Source: GCA-002712965 sp913048525 (GTDB taxonomy: Bacteria; Chloroflexota; Dehalococcoidia; Lucifugimonadales; UBA826). From it: DNA of 21,282 bases. Below, in pieces: positions 7,099 to 14,206 of the stretch (positions are counted from its first letter, which is position 1; each line of letters opens with the position of its first letter). The position numbers were made by a program, and so were the translations under genes. A model generated the notes under the pieces. That model was not told the origin of the DNA, searched no databases, and worked only from the letters and a program-made list of their open reading frames with translations. Location of the stretch: assembly GCA_913048525.1 (NCBI GenBank), contig CAJWWP010000028.1, positions 1 through 21,282 on the forward strand. The letters are read 5' to 3'.

Positions 7099-8931
7099 CT
7101 ACTTCAATTCAACTGTTCGAATGTTATTTATACCTGCTAAATTCTGAATAGCAGTCGGTCTCTGATCCCAGTCCACTACATTTTCTGGATCATAAAAGGG
7201 CCATAACTGTTCTTCGAAAATTCCAAAGCAGTTCGCCCACACCCTGTTGTTTGTAAAAAACTCCGCAGCTAGTCGTTTCCGAACGTCAATATCTAACTCA
7301 CCTGACATACGCTTAAACGTCTTGGTGGCGTAGGGAATCTCCTGTCCAGCACCATATCTCCTGGTAGAAAAAGAGCTCATATCAAACCCATGGGCCCAGT
7401 CGTAAGGAAAATTAGAATGGTTTTCTTCACGACATGTATTTATCCCGGGCAATTTGCTAGTACGAGCAATCAGTCCTGGACGATATACTTCATAGTTGGT
7501 ATCTACAAGGTTGACACTGATGCCCAAATTTTCTTGCCAAACTCTGCTTAACGACTCACCAACCTCAGAACCTATCCCGGACGGCCCGGTCCATATATCA
7601 AGAGAAAATCCGCCTCTATACCCTGCTTCCTTAAGCAAATTCCTAGCTTTCTCATAATCTAGCCCCCAACTCCATCCATCAATGTAGTTAGTATTGTTTA
7701 CGGACAAATAAGGTTGGTGGTTAACGTATCCAAAACCATTAAGAACAGTATCAAGAAGTTCTTGCCTGTCTACACTCCATGCAAGGGCATTGCGAACTTT
7801 CCTAGAGTTGACCATGGAGCTGGAATTTTCGTCATAGCTACCATTTTCGAAAGGATTACCAATCCATGGTAAAGATGTATCTTGGCGGCGGTTTAAGATA
7901 GATTCATCCAGAGAGCTATATTTTTCCCAATAGTTTCCGACCATCGACACGTTATGAATGAGGTTATGTTGAGCGTCTTTGTTCGGTAAAAATCCTTTCT
8001 CCATTAGTGAAGAGTAATCTTTTGATTGAACCTGGGCTATCTGTACTTCACCTGTTTCGAGCAATCCTGCTCTTGAAGAAGGTTCTGGAACCTCCAAAAA
8101 AATCACTTTCTCTACAAACGGACCTTGCCCTAGAGATCCACCCCAGTAGTCTACAAAAGCGTGGCCTACTATCTTCCCACCCTGACTCCACTCTTCGTTT
8201 GTGAATGCTCCTACTCCAACAAATACGTTTTGCATCCCAGACAAGCCATGTTCACGAAAAACCGCAGAGCTTACTATTCCGGCGGTTTTCCAAAAAAGAC
8301 TAAACCGATGTAATGGACCACGCGAGTCATAATTTCTATGGTTTACCTTCAAAGTATAGTCATCCACCACTTCGATCTCCTGAATAAGAGCTGCAAAATC
8401 GTCAGCTTGTCCATGGATAGACTTGGGACTAGTCGTGGAATTAGCATCATCGTAGGAGAACTTGACATCATCTGCTGTCATTTCGCCGTACCCACGATGA
8501 AATTGCACTCCCTCTCTGAGTTTGAAAACAGCGGAATCTAGACTGGGCTCCATTTCATAGGAGAGAGCTAACATCGGCTCCGTAGTCAACACATCATTTT
8601 TCACCACTGAATTAAATAAAACATCCGTAATACCCGAAGCGTAGATCGTCTCAGCACATCCAGACGTACAAAATCTAGGTAACCCATTAGGTGAATTAAC
8701 TGAATTTACAGCGACTGTTAGCGTCCCAGATAAATCCCCATGACCAGAAAATTCTGAATGGGGGGCATCATTGGGATTAACTGGAACTGCGGTTGAAAAA
8801 CTCCCTTTATTCGTTAATAAGTTTTCGCCAGCTGGTCTGCTGGTGATCAAATCGCATGCAATCCCAGAAAAGACAAGAAAATATACTGTCACTGCAATAG
8901 CAATTTTTGCATTAGCCCAGGCGATCTTCAT
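7099..8931 (-). CDS. ABC transporter family 5 solute-binding lipoprotein (peptide/oligopeptide type)
   Basis: A 610-residue protein of the SBP_bac_5 family, which captures peptides, nickel chelates, opines or other small molecules outside the cell and delivers them to an Opp/Dpp permease. A hydrophobic N-terminus (about 8-25) ends in Gly-Ile-Ala-Cys26, a plausible lipobox. The family features follow in order: an early lobe with 'VFKLREGVQFHRG' and 'TADDVKFSYDD' (about 130-165), a middle segment 'VEKVIFLEVPEP', then 'VRNALAWSVDRQELLDTVLNG' style helix text (about 380-405) that the family uses to close lobe II. It is longer than typical (500-550). AGGGG upstream supports the ATG. It is the first gene of a minus-strand run with the propeller protein, and is split from the ATPase genes at 1247-3273. 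Substrate unknown. Confidence 0.92.
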   Translation of the reverse strand: MKIAWANAKIAIAVTVYFLVFSGIACDLITSRPAGENLLTNKGSFSTAVPVNPNDAPHSEFSGHGDLSGTLTVAVNSVNSPNGLPRFCTSGCAETIYASGITDVLFNSVVKNDVLTTEPMLALSYEMEPSLDSAVFKLREGVQFHRGYGEMTADDVKFSYDDANSTTSPKSIHGQADDFAALIQEIEVVDDYTLKVNHRNYDSRGPLHRFSLFWKTAGIVSSAVFREHGLSGMQNVFVGVGAFTNEEWSQGGKIVGHAFVDYWGGSLGQGPFVEKVIFLEVPEPSSRAGLLETGEVQIAQVQSKDYSSLMEKGFLPNKDAQHNLIHNVSMVGNYWEKYSSLDESILNRRQDTSLPWIGNPFENGSYDENSSSMVNSRKVRNALAWSVDRQELLDTVLNGFGYVNHQPYLSVNNTNYIDGWSWGLDYEKARNLLKEAGYRGGFSLDIWTGPSGIGSEVGESLSRVWQENLGISVNLVDTNYEVYRPGLIARTSKLPGINTCREENHSNFPYDWAHGFDMSSFSTRRYGAGQEIPYATKTFKRMSGELDIDVRKRLAAEFFTNNRVWANCFGIFEEQLWPFYDPENVVDWDQRPTAIQNLAGINNIRTVELK

Positions 8932-9182
8932 AAACGACTACCCCTATAGTCTTATTACAGATAAACATCAATTTTAGAGCTATAAAATACCTGCACCTAA
9001 ACATAAACTCCAACAATAAATTTCACGAATCCACTTCCAAGAGGCCCGAATAGAGTATATGGAAGCCAAGTCAGGAAACCCAAAAAATTTACGTGCTAGA
9101 ATTCTGTCGCAGCAAGTAGACCTACTTTTTAATGATATGGACTGAAAAGTCGATTTTAAATCTGGATACTCAGGAGATAATA
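8932..9182. other. Divergent intergenic region
   Basis: This 251-bp stretch separates the divergent binding-protein and lyase genes and must hold both promoters. A 5-bp palindrome GACTA/TAGTC at 8936-8951 surrounds the minus-strand ribosome site. AAGTAG/CTACTT at 9114-9127 is a short hairpin followed by T's, too weak to call a terminator. I cannot point to a confident -35/-10 pair. Confidence 0.4.
9171..9176 (+). promoter_or_regulatory. Shine-Dalgarno setting the lyase start
   Basis: CAGGAG lies six bases before the ATG at 9183. An upstream in-frame ATG at 9132 has no ribosome site and would add 17 residues that do not belong to the DapA fold, so 9183 is taken as the start. Confidence 0.8.
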
Positions 9183-10088
9183 ATGGCAGCATACGAAGGG
9201 ATTTTTCCAGCAATCGCCACCCCACTTAACGGTGATGGGTCATTTAACGAACAAGCGTTTCGGGAGGTGATGGAATTTAATATTCAGTCCGGAGTAGGAG
9301 GATTTTGGGTTGCGGGAGGCAATGGCGAAAGCGTATTACTCGACGATGAAGAAAATATGCGCGTTGTTACTGCAGCTGCTGAAGTGAACGCCGGAAGAAT
9401 TAATAACATCATGCATGTGGGTGCTCCTACCACCGAGCGATCTATTAAGATGGCGGAACACGCCGCTTCTGTAGGTGCTGAAGCAATTTGCTGTGTTCCA
9501 CCTTTTTTCTACAGCCAGACTGACGAAGCAATAGTTGAACATTACAAGGCAGTTGCCGCCGCCGCTGACCTGCCTTTTTATGTATATAACCTGCCGCAGT
9601 CCACAGGTGTGGAAGTAACACCGGATTTAATGAAAAAAATTCAAGATAACGTTCCCCAGCTCGCCGGATTAAAACATTCGTCAGTCAACTTCGCTAATGT
9701 TAGGGAATGGGACAGGATGGGACTGAAATGCTTCATAGGAAGCAGTATGCTTATGCTTCCGGCCCTAACGATTGGTGCCATTGGATGCATAGACGGTCCA
9801 CCATGTGCTGCTCCTGAGCTTTGGGTTGATATCTGGAATAAGTGGCAGTCCGGTGATATTCAGGGCGCTATAAAAGCCCAGGCACATGCTTCAAAATTTA
9901 CCGATATCATGAGAGAAGTTGGAGTCCACAGTGGGACGAAAGCTGTTCTTACTGAAAGACTGGGAATTGACTGTGGAAGCGGAAGGCTTCCAAACCCTCC
10001 ATTGGAAGGCGCTAGAAGAGAAGAAGTCCTTAAGAAAGTTGCCGCCCTTGGGATAAATCCTGTCGCTGTTCCTTTGGGTGGGGACTAA
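9183..10088 (+). CDS. DapA/N-acetylneuraminate lyase superfamily aldolase, substrate unknown
   Basis: A 301-residue class I aldolase-type TIM barrel. The Schiff-base Lys164 (in 'AGLKHSS') and the helper Tyr135 (in 'YNLPQSTG') are both present, so a lyase or aldolase reaction on a 2-keto acid is expected. Two positions argue against true dihydrodipicolinate synthase: the usual Gly-Thr-Thr-Gly-Glu loop reads Gly-Gly-Asn-Gly-Glu (45-49), and the Arg that follows Tyr-Asn-x-Pro in lysine-pathway enzymes and binds the aspartate-semialdehyde carboxylate is Ser140. The start is set by AGGAG just upstream. It heads a four-gene cassette; the HAD gene begins 20 bp after its stop. Likely reactions: cleavage of a 4-hydroxy-2-oxoacid or related sugar acid. 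Family certain, substrate not. Confidence 0.9.
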   Translation: MAAYEGIFPAIATPLNGDGSFNEQAFREVMEFNIQSGVGGFWVAGGNGESVLLDDEENMRVVTAAAEVNAGRINNIMHVGAPTTERSIKMAEHAASVGAEAICCVPPFFYSQTDEAIVEHYKAVAAAADLPFYVYNLPQSTGVEVTPDLMKKIQDNVPQLAGLKHSSVNFANVREWDRMGLKCFIGSSMLMLPALTIGAIGCIDGPPCAAPELWVDIWNKWQSGDIQGAIKAQAHASKFTDIMREVGVHSGTKAVLTERLGIDCGSGRLPNPPLEGARREEVLKKVAALGINPVAVPLGGD

Positions 10089-10108
10089 TTGGTCCCAGGG
10101 CAAACTAA

Positions 10109-10834
10109 ATGCCTAACAATTTATCGGATATAGATATCATGAAGGGTGTCACTACTCTTACGTTCGACATATTCGGCACTGTTCTCGACCTGGCCGGTAG
10201 TTTAACCCCACCATTAGAAGAACTTCTAGACGAATGTGGCGCCAGTGAAACCGTACAGGCCACTGATGTCTGGGCACAATGGCGTCACCGTCAACGCATC
10301 GAACAGTATCAGGACAACCTCCTCATGCTCGGCCACAGTGGATACCTGGCGGTAAAACGAAGGGCTCTACTTTACACGCTGCGAACACTAAAAGTTGACT
10401 TCCAGCAGGAACAGATTGATAACTTTATGAAAGCTTATCAAGATTTAAAACCATTTCAGGACGCACTTGACGGACTGAGACGCCTGGAAACCAAGTACAA
10501 CCTTGTAATGTTATCTAATGGTGAGCAATCATATCTGGAGCACCTGGCAAGAAATCGCATCAAAGTAAATTTTAAAAGAATTCTGTCTGCGGAAAGCGCA
10601 GGAAACTTCAAGCCTCATCCAATCGTATACCGATTTGCAGCCAGAGAGTTAGGGCTGGAACCACAGGAAATAATGATGGTTGCAGCCCACTCTTTCGACA
10701 TACTTGGAGCAAGACACAGTGGCTATCGTGGTGCCTATGTGAACAGATATGACTTACCTTATGATGACTCAGAATATAGGCCAGATTTCATAACCAAAAA
10801 TTTCCGGGAACTCTGCGATGTCCTAGAGGTCTAG
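10109..10834 (+). CDS. HAD superfamily hydrolase, haloacid dehalogenase type II-like
   Basis: A 241-residue HAD protein closest in layout to L-2-haloacid dehalogenases. The nucleophile Asp20 lies in 'FDIFGTVLD'; there is Phe where phosphatases carry the second Asp, as in dehalogenases (Asp-x-Tyr-Gly-Thr). Other expected residues: an Arg in 'WAQWRHRQ' (59), Ser136-Asn137 in 'MLSNG', Lys168 in 'FKPHP', Tyr174, and Asp197 in 'VAAHSFD'. The Asn that lines the dehalogenase halide pocket is His194 here, as in many uncharacterised relatives, so real dehalogenase activity is uncertain. It sits 20 bp after the lyase gene and 33 bp before the monooxygenase gene. The chosen ATG is preceded by AGGG at good distance; an internal Met at 11 has no ribosome site. 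Confidence 0.85.
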   Translation: MPNNLSDIDIMKGVTTLTFDIFGTVLDLAGSLTPPLEELLDECGASETVQATDVWAQWRHRQRIEQYQDNLLMLGHSGYLAVKRRALLYTLRTLKVDFQQEQIDNFMKAYQDLKPFQDALDGLRRLETKYNLVMLSNGEQSYLEHLARNRIKVNFKRILSAESAGNFKPHPIVYRFAARELGLEPQEIMMVAAHSFDILGARHSGYRGAYVNRYDLPYDDSEYRPDFITKNFRELCDVLEV

Positions 10835-10867
10835 ATTGCTCTGAATAAGAGTGGGAGGAATTGTTCA

Positions 10868-11812
10868 ATGGCAGAGATAAGCTATGAGAAGGTAAGGATA
10901 GGAATTGCATTAGGAGGATGGCCCTTCCCTGAACCTGAACCACAGCTATTGTGGAACTACACCGAACGCATGGAGTCCTTGGACGTAGATTCTATTTGGT
11001 TCACTGATCGGATTGTGTCACCTACTTTCACTTTAGAAACAGTCGTTGCAATGTCATTTATCGCTTCGAGAACCACCGAACTGAAATTTGGTACAAGCGT
11101 AATAGCATTGCCACTCCGCAACCCAACGATTCTTGCAAAGGAGTTAGCCACCATAGATTTTTTGTCGGGTGGTCGATGCCTGCCAGCTGTGGGCCTGGGA
11201 ACAGAAGATGAAATAGAATACGAGGCTTGCGGAACTGAGAAAAGAATTCGAGTCAGCAGAACGGAAGAGGCAGTACATTTATTACGCCGACTTTGGTCTG
11301 AGGACAATGTAACCCACAAAGGCAAGCACTTTACTCTGACAAATGTGACTGTCCAGCCCAAGCCGGTTCAGAAAAATCTCCCCCCTATTTGGTTTGGTGG
11401 AAGAAGCGAGCCTGCTCTCAGACGGACCGCAAAAATTGGTGATGGCTGGTTAGTATCTCAAGCCACACCCGAAGAAGCGGGTGTGGGAGTTCAGAAAATA
11501 AAATCTATGGCTTCCGAATTCGGAAACGACATAGAAGACGATCATTACGGTGCTATATTCAGCTACTGCTTCGCGGATAGCCCTAAGGAGGCACAAGAAC
11601 TTGCAAGTCCATATCTCCTACGCCGCAGAGATGATGTTAACCCAAATGAAATGAACGCTTTCGGGACACCAGAAGAGTTAATATCCATGCTTGATAGCTA
11701 CATATCTTCAGGAATTACTAAATTTGCTCTTCGCCCCGCATGTCCTCCTGAAATGACTCATCAGCAGATGGAGATTCTCGGGACTGACGTAATTCCTAGA
11801 TACCATAATTAA
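10868..11812 (+). CDS. Luciferase-like (LLM class) flavin-dependent oxidoreductase
   Basis: A 314-residue protein of the bacterial luciferase/alkanesulfonate monooxygenase/F420-dependent reductase superfamily, a TIM barrel that binds FMN or F420. Family marks: an early 'IGIALGG' strand, 'LDVDSIWFTDRI' (about 38-49), 'TELKFGTSVIALPLRNP' (about 69-86), then 'LATIDFLSGGRCLPAVGLG' (about 92-110), the 'LRRLWSEDNVTHKGKHF' segment, and 'PPIWFGGRSEPALRRTAKIGDGW'. The GTEDE/RVSRTEEA region is typical of F420/FMN variants. GGAGGA before the ATG supports the start. It lies between the HAD and MBL-fold genes with short gaps. Flavin monooxygenases of this kind are expanded in SAR202-type Chloroflexota. 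The substrate and which cofactor is used cannot be told. Confidence 0.93.
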   Translation: MAEISYEKVRIGIALGGWPFPEPEPQLLWNYTERMESLDVDSIWFTDRIVSPTFTLETVVAMSFIASRTTELKFGTSVIALPLRNPTILAKELATIDFLSGGRCLPAVGLGTEDEIEYEACGTEKRIRVSRTEEAVHLLRRLWSEDNVTHKGKHFTLTNVTVQPKPVQKNLPPIWFGGRSEPALRRTAKIGDGWLVSQATPEEAGVGVQKIKSMASEFGNDIEDDHYGAIFSYCFADSPKEAQELASPYLLRRRDDVNPNEMNAFGTPEELISMLDSYISSGITKFALRPACPPEMTHQQMEILGTDVIPRYHN

Positions 11813-11831
11813 ATCAGAAAGGGTCCTTAGT

Positions 11832-12668
11832 GTGAGAAATATTAGAGACATCAAAGTCGGTGACACTGTAATTTATTCAGTTTCAGACGGTGATCTAATT
11901 TTTGAAAAAAACGTGTTTTTTAATACTCAATCAGATGCTGACTGGAAACCTTATCCTGACTATCATGCCCCAACTATAGGTATGAATGTCGGATCTTTCT
12001 TAATTCATACTGAAAAAAGAACAGTACTAGTCGATACTGGGCTAGGAAAACTGGACCATCATCTGGACCAAACAACTAGAGAGACCCTTGTTGGAGAAAT
12101 AGCCGCGGCTGGCTTTCAGCCACAGGACATAGATACTGTTTTCCTAACTCACATGCACATGGATCATGTGGGAACGAATATGACTGAGACAGATCAGGGA
12201 TGGTTTCCTACATTCCCCAACGCTCGCTACGTTGTCTCAAAGGCTGACTGGGCATTATTCGGCAGTAGGGTAAACACCCGACCGTTTGCTTACCTAAAGG
12301 AGCAGATACAACCCCTTATTGATGCCGATGTTCTTGATCTGATAGAAGGGGAGATTAATATTACGGAAGAAATCACAACTCTTCCCACTCCAGGCCACAC
12401 CCCAGGCCACACAAGCCTTCTCATTTCTTCGGAAGGCGAAAAAGCTGTCATAGTAGGGGACGCAGCCCACGTGCCTCCTCAAATAGAGGAAACACAGTGG
12501 AGCCCTGCACCTGACAGAGACAAGGACAGATCTGCAGCATCAAGGAAAATGATGATGGATTTGATCGAGAAAGAACATGCTCTGATAGCATCAGGTCACT
12601 TTCCATCACCTGGTTTCGGTAACATAATTCGGGTAGACTCCCGCCGAAAATTTATACCAATATCCTGA
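11832..12668 (+). CDS. Metallo-beta-lactamase fold hydrolase
   Basis: A 278-residue MBL-fold enzyme with GTG as start (AAAGGG ribosome site eight bases upstream). The metal ligands are complete: His107-x-His109-x-Asp111-His112, His193 in 'PGHTPGHT', Asp210 in 'VGDAAH', and His256 in 'SGHFPSP', so a binuclear zinc or iron site is likely. The arrangement resembles lactonases and other small-ester hydrolases of the family more than true beta-lactamases. It is the last gene of the four-gene cassette, 19 bp after the monooxygenase. In that setting ring opening of a lactone product is a reasonable guess, but the family is too broad for certainty. No signal peptide, so it is cytoplasmic. Confidence 0.92.
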   Translation: MRNIRDIKVGDTVIYSVSDGDLIFEKNVFFNTQSDADWKPYPDYHAPTIGMNVGSFLIHTEKRTVLVDTGLGKLDHHLDQTTRETLVGEIAAAGFQPQDIDTVFLTHMHMDHVGTNMTETDQGWFPTFPNARYVVSKADWALFGSRVNTRPFAYLKEQIQPLIDADVLDLIEGEINITEEITTLPTPGHTPGHTSLLISSEGEKAVIVGDAAHVPPQIEETQWSPAPDRDKDRSAASRKMMMDLIEKEHALIASGHFPSPGFGNIIRVDSRRKFIPIS

Positions 12669-12709
12669 TTTCGCAGGTTCAAAATTTGAGATAATGGGGC
12701 TATATAAGG

Positions 12710-12952
12710 TTACCCGTAAACAGACGAGGGGTAAGTAGCAGATCTCTGTTTTTGTAATTGCTTTCGGTCGTGCTCGAGAACCGCAATAACCAGTTCTCTA
12801 ATATTTCTAACTTTAAGGGGAAGTTTGCCGAGATCTCTGTTGTGCCCACACATTACGCACACAATACGAACCCCAAACATGTCTTCATCGTTTGTAAGGG
12901 TACCGGTGCCACATCTAGGGCAGGAACCGGTCATTATCATCGTGTCAATCAT
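12710..12952 (-). CDS. Small zinc-ribbon protein
   Basis: An 80-residue protein with two CxxC knuckles, Cys11/Cys14 ('CPRCG') and Cys32/Cys35 ('CVMCG'), separated by 17 residues that include 'Asp-Met-Phe-Gly', the standard zinc-ribbon layout. The C-terminal half is basic and helical (many Arg/Lys/Gln). Small proteins like this often bind nucleic acid or act as adaptors, but no function is known here. GAGGAAGA lies about 12 bases upstream of the ATG on the minus strand. It is convergent with the MBL gene, 41 bp away. The overlapping plus-strand frame at 12758-13030 has no recognisable domain and is taken as a shadow. Confidence 0.65.
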   Translation of the reverse strand: MIDTMIMTGSCPRCGTGTLTNDEDMFGVRIVCVMCGHNRDLGKLPLKVRNIRELVIAVLEHDRKQLQKQRSATYPSSVYG

Positions 12953-13139
12953 GTGAATCTATGTTCTTCCTCAATATCTCCATTCACGTGGAATTCTAAA
13001 TCAAGTCCTACTATATATGTTGATGAATAGCTCCATCAATAATAACCGCCTTTGATATTTCCGCTAGCCGTATAGGGATCAATTAGTTAAGAAAAATGCG
13101 TATGTTAAGAACATTCCAATTCTCCGGCACACGATATTA

Positions 13140-13149
13140 ATCAATTGAT
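13140..13149. repeat. 10-bp palindrome ATCAATTGAT
   Basis: A perfect palindrome in the middle of the 390-bp intergenic region between divergent genes. A dimeric repressor could bind it. Short A+T-rich palindromes also arise by chance. Confidence 0.25.
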
Positions 13150-13272
13150 ACAACCCATTAATCAAAGCAAATAAAATAATCAGAAATAAGAACTGTAGAC
13201 CACATTTGCAATTACCTTGCATATGAAATATGTTCCATAGCGCTCTTACTATTTAATAGAGATACTTAGACC

Positions 13273-13312
13273 TTTAAGACATAATGGGATTATAAAAGCT
13301 AAGTTTTAAGAC
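13273..13312. repeat. Direct repeat TTTAAGAC x2
   Basis: TTTAAGAC at 13273-13280 and 13305-13312, with start-to-start spacing of 32 bp, just upstream of the gene at 13343. The spacing near three helical turns would suit a regulator bound on one face of the DNA. Confidence 0.25.
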
Positions 13313-13342
13313 CGATGATAAACCTAACAAAGTGAGGAACCT

Positions 13343-13972
13343 ATGCCGTATAACATGAATTTTCAAAGATACCCAAAAGCCGAACATTTTGACGACGTTC
13401 TGAGCGGCGCCAAAGAATCATTTGATGCAACTGGTAAACCCGGAAATATAACAATCCCAGTCTCCGGAGTTAATGTGACTCAGCAGGGTCCACCGATTGT
13501 GACGCTACTAGGTGGATTCGAAAATCTGGACGAGATTGACCAACTTCAAGAGTCTGTTATCTCCAACCCTGAAGCCTGGAGCCGAATCAATCGAATTGCA
13601 TCCATGTGCCATCATGCAAACTGGGTTGTCTCAGAACTCCTAAGTGGTGCCCCCGTAATACCGGCAAACTATAAGCCAAAAGTAGTTAGCCGAATATTTC
13701 TAACGGCCAAACCAGGTCTGACACAGGATCTCATTAGCCTATTGCTAGAAGCCCGTGAAAATACGGAAGCCGATATCAAACCTATAATAAGCCGTCCTAT
13801 AACAGGACCCCTCGGAATGGTAAGGGTTTCTCAAATAGCTACTAGCTTGCAAGAACTTGAAGAACTCACCCAAACAAATCGTAAGGTAGCGGTTCAAGCC
13901 AATGTTCCTGATCTAATTTCACAGAGCCCCATAAGATCTGTTGGACGGGTAGTTCATAGCAATATGCCATAG
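13343..13972 (+). CDS. Orphan protein with two tandem alpha/beta-barrel-like half repeats
   Basis: A 209-residue soluble protein that I do not recognise as a named family. It appears to be two related halves: residues about 10-90 and 112-205 each show a helix, a long variable loop, a hydrophobic strand ('PPIVTLLGGFENLDEID' in the first, 'LGMVRVSQIATSLQELEEL' in the second), a helix, and a closing segment ('AWSRINRIASM' against 'SQSPIRSVGRV'). This order fits fused dimeric alpha/beta-barrel (ABM/NIPSNAP/EthD-like) domains, where one chain supplies both halves of what is usually a dimer. GAGG six bases before the ATG supports the start. It stands 390 bp from its left neighbour and 234 bp before the DUF1326 operon, so it is probably its own transcription unit. 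Confidence 0.7.
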   Translation: MPYNMNFQRYPKAEHFDDVLSGAKESFDATGKPGNITIPVSGVNVTQQGPPIVTLLGGFENLDEIDQLQESVISNPEAWSRINRIASMCHHANWVVSELLSGAPVIPANYKPKVVSRIFLTAKPGLTQDLISLLLEARENTEADIKPIISRPITGPLGMVRVSQIATSLQELEELTQTNRKVAVQANVPDLISQSPIRSVGRVVHSNMP

Positions 13973-14192
13973 GTTAATCCCGTGACCTATTTTTCAAAAT
14001 AAGAGAACTATCAGTATTAAACAAAGGATAACCAGAGGAACTTTGTAGAAGAAACACCATCAGAGCCATATAGATATATCCCTTAATTTGTGTTTCTGCC
14101 ATAAACAGGATACCTGCCTGGGATTACGGATGTGGTGATAACCCTGACAGTTTAGGCTACAATCGGTCACCCCAACCTCCAAAACAAAATAA

Positions 14193-14198
14193 AAGGAG
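14193..14198 (+). promoter_or_regulatory. Shine-Dalgarno setting the DUF1326 start
   Basis: AAGGAG lies eight bases before the ATG at 14207. An in-frame GTG at 14198 overlaps this site and so cannot be the real start. Confidence 0.8.
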
Positions 14199-14206
14199 TG
14201 GAAACA

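Larger units (their letters stand above)
12953..13342. other. Non-coding A+T-rich region, about 390 bp
   Basis: No supported gene or tRNA is seen. It holds the start region of two divergent genes, the zinc-ribbon gene (minus) and the 209-residue orphan (plus). Visible elements: a 10-bp palindrome ATCAATTGAT at 13140-13149, a nearby ATTAATCAA word occurring twice, and TTTAAGAC at 13273-13280 and 13305-13312 (32 bp apart, about three helical turns) shortly before the plus-strand start. These could be regulator sites; none is a known operator that I recognise. Confidence 0.4.

Noticed and set aside
9114..9130. Possible intrinsic terminator AAGTAG/CTACTT followed by T's
   Set aside because: Six A+T-rich base pairs with a 2-base loop would be unstable, and the site is in a divergent promoter region where no transcript should end.
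9132..9182. Upstream ATG extending the lyase by 17 residues
   Set aside because: No ribosome site at 9132, while the ATG at 9183 has CAGGAG at ideal spacing and matches the family start.
12758..13030. Plus-strand open frame of 90 codons opposite the zinc-ribbon gene
   Set aside because: No domain, no ribosome site, and it overlaps a minus-strand frame with intact CxxC pairs.
14198..14206. GTG start for DUF1326
   Set aside because: The GTG overlaps the Shine-Dalgarno AAGGAG; the ATG at 14207 is at proper spacing.
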